64,000 bases of DNA from Streptomyces sp. NRRL B-3428 (GTDB taxonomy: Bacteria; Actinomycetota; Actinomycetes; Streptomycetales; Streptomycetaceae). A program made the position numbers and the translations under genes. Each line of letters begins with the position of its first letter. Within the stretch, counting starts at the first letter, position 1. The notes below the pieces were generated by a model. The model was not told the DNA's origin. It did no database searches and was given only the letters and a program-made list of their open reading frames with translations. Location of the stretch: positions 124,001 through 188,000 of the forward strand of contig JOGW01000021.1 in the NCBI GenBank assembly GCA_000721375.1. The letters run 5' to 3'. Below, in pieces: positions 63,111-64,000 of this stretch.

Positions 63111-64000
63111 GCATTTTGGCCACGGCCACGACATACGCCCCATAGCTCAGCGAGAGCCCGGCCAGGGCCGCGACCACCACGGTCGCGTGCCAGGGCCGGG
63201 CTTTCGCCGTACGGGCGAGGGCGCGGGCGAGCGGGATGAGGAGGGGGAAGGCGGGGAGCAGGAAGCGGGCCTTGGACTCGAAGAAGCCCGAGCCGCCGAG
63301 CACGATCAGGAGCAGTACGCCGCTGTAGGCGACCAGTGCGAGGGGTGCCCGGTCGGCGATCAGGAGCGCGAAGAGGACCACGGCGGCGGCCACGATCACC
63401 AGGGCCGCGGCGAAGACGAAGCGGTCTCCGGTCAGGAGCATGCGCTTGGTGAAGCTCAGGGACGCCAGGCCGAGGTCGAAGTGCGATCCCCAGCCGTCCT
63501 GGACGGCGAAGTAGCCGCCGAGCAGGTCGCCTCTGCGGTGGCCGACCCACAGGACGTAGGCGCACCAGCCGGTGGGGGCGAGCAGGGCGGCCAGGACTGT
63601 GTGGCGGGTGCCCCTTTTGCGTACGACCTCGAAGGCGGCCACGACGATCACCGCCGCGGCGACCGCGAAACCGTTGGGGCGGGCCAGACCCGCGAGCGCC
63701 GCCAGGGATCCCGCCCAGAGCAGGCGGCCGGTGAGCACCGCGTACAGGGACCAGGCCGCGCAGGCGGTGAGGACCGGTTCGGTGTACGCCATGGACAGCA
63801 CGATCGAGTGGGGCAGCAGACCCCAGAGCGCGACGAGGAGTGTGGCGGTGCGCCGGTCGTACAGATGGGCGCCGATGGCGAAGATGCCCCAGGCCGCGAG
63901 CGCGGCGCAGACCCAGGCGACGAGCAGGCCGGCCGCGCCGCCGCCGACCGGGAGCACCGTGGTGACGGCGCGGATCAACGCCGGGTAGAGCGGGAAGAAG
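63103..64000 (-). CDS. PIG-V-like membrane mannosyltransferase, 5' end beyond the window
   Basis: The frame is open to the window edge (FFPLYPALIRAVTTVLP at the edge matches residues of the paralog at 47147), so this is the C-terminal ~298 residues. SMAYTEPVLTACAAW, LARPNGFAVAAA and FESKARFLLPAFPLL follow the paralog in order. GT-C fold, several membrane segments. Its stop lies in the second 23-bp repeat. Confidence 0.82.
   Translation of the reverse strand, partial: FFPLYPALIRAVTTVLPVGGGAAGLLVAWVCAALAAWGIFAIGAHLYDRRTATLLVALWGLLPHSIVLSMAYTEPVLTACAAWSLYAVLTGRLLWAGSLAALAGLARPNGFAVAAAVIVVAAFEVVRKRGTRHTVLAALLAPTGWCAYVLWVGHRRGDLLGGYFAVQDGWGSHFDLGLASLSFTKRMLLTGDRFVFAAALVIVAAAVVLFALLIADRAPLALVAYSGVLLLIVLGGSGFFESKARFLLPAFPLLIPLARALARTAKARPWHATVVVAALAGLSLSYGAYVVAVAKMPL

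Overview
The window is high-GC actinobacterial chromosome, almost certainly from a Streptomyces. Evidence: strong third-position G/C bias, many GTG starts, ATGA/GTGA stop-start overlaps, an HspR-type heat-shock system with HAIR operators, actinobacterial dCTP deaminase and YbjN families, and Streptomyces-style secreted and membrane proteins. Most of it is vertically inherited core. A large polysaccharide locus and a small tRNA-linked island break that core.

Layout. 0.2-7.4 kb: an FMN reductase-like protein, a DrrAB-type ABC exporter, a large AAA regulator-like ATPase, a hemerythrin-like protein and two small hypotheticals. 7.4-15.4 kb: a potassium-uptake block, with a KimA-like permease, a 27-residue membrane peptide, kdpF-A-B-C and a KdpE-type response regulator. 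No kdpD lies between kdpC and kdpE; eight 14-bp tandem repeats fill that gap. 15.4-18.3 kb: secreted lipase, PepSY protein, a methyltransferase remnant and a small membrane protein. 18.36-20.36 kb: a 1.9-kb island at tRNA-Gly(CCC), bounded by 77-bp direct repeats, carrying an Imm51-like gene and two unknowns. 20.6-26.5 kb: dcd, a phosphoribosyltransferase, a Yip1 protein, a secreted protein and a membrane Fe-S reductase.

26.7-50.7 kb: a complete-looking Wzx/Wzy-type surface polysaccharide locus. It holds nucleotide-sugar enzymes (UDP-sugar dehydrogenase, SDR epimerase, GDP-mannose dehydratase, GDP-fucose synthase), a WecA-like initiating enzyme, a WecG/TagA-like second transferase, several glycosyltransferases, a flippase, a polymerase/ligase, a Wzz-BY-kinase fusion, a low-molecular-weight tyrosine phosphatase, a polysaccharide deacetylase, methyltransferases and an LCP protein that probably attaches the glycan to the wall. 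The decanucleotide TTNGGACATA sits in three divergent promoter regions of the locus.

50.8-64 kb: dnaK-grpE-dnaJ-hspR, then two convergent paralogous LuxR-type regulators. One is transcribed divergently from a translationally coupled gene pair: a secreted 86-residue peptide with four DPIW motifs at exact 13-residue spacing, and a small Rieske-like protein lacking the cluster ligands. This peptide/Rieske-like/regulator group is the best candidate for an undescribed system. The window ends with a methyltransferase, an F420/PPOX protein, clpB under its own HAIR, two small proteins and a truncated membrane mannosyltransferase.

Several intergenic regions carry short tandem repeats. In at least four places the repeats copy the 3' end of the adjacent gene.
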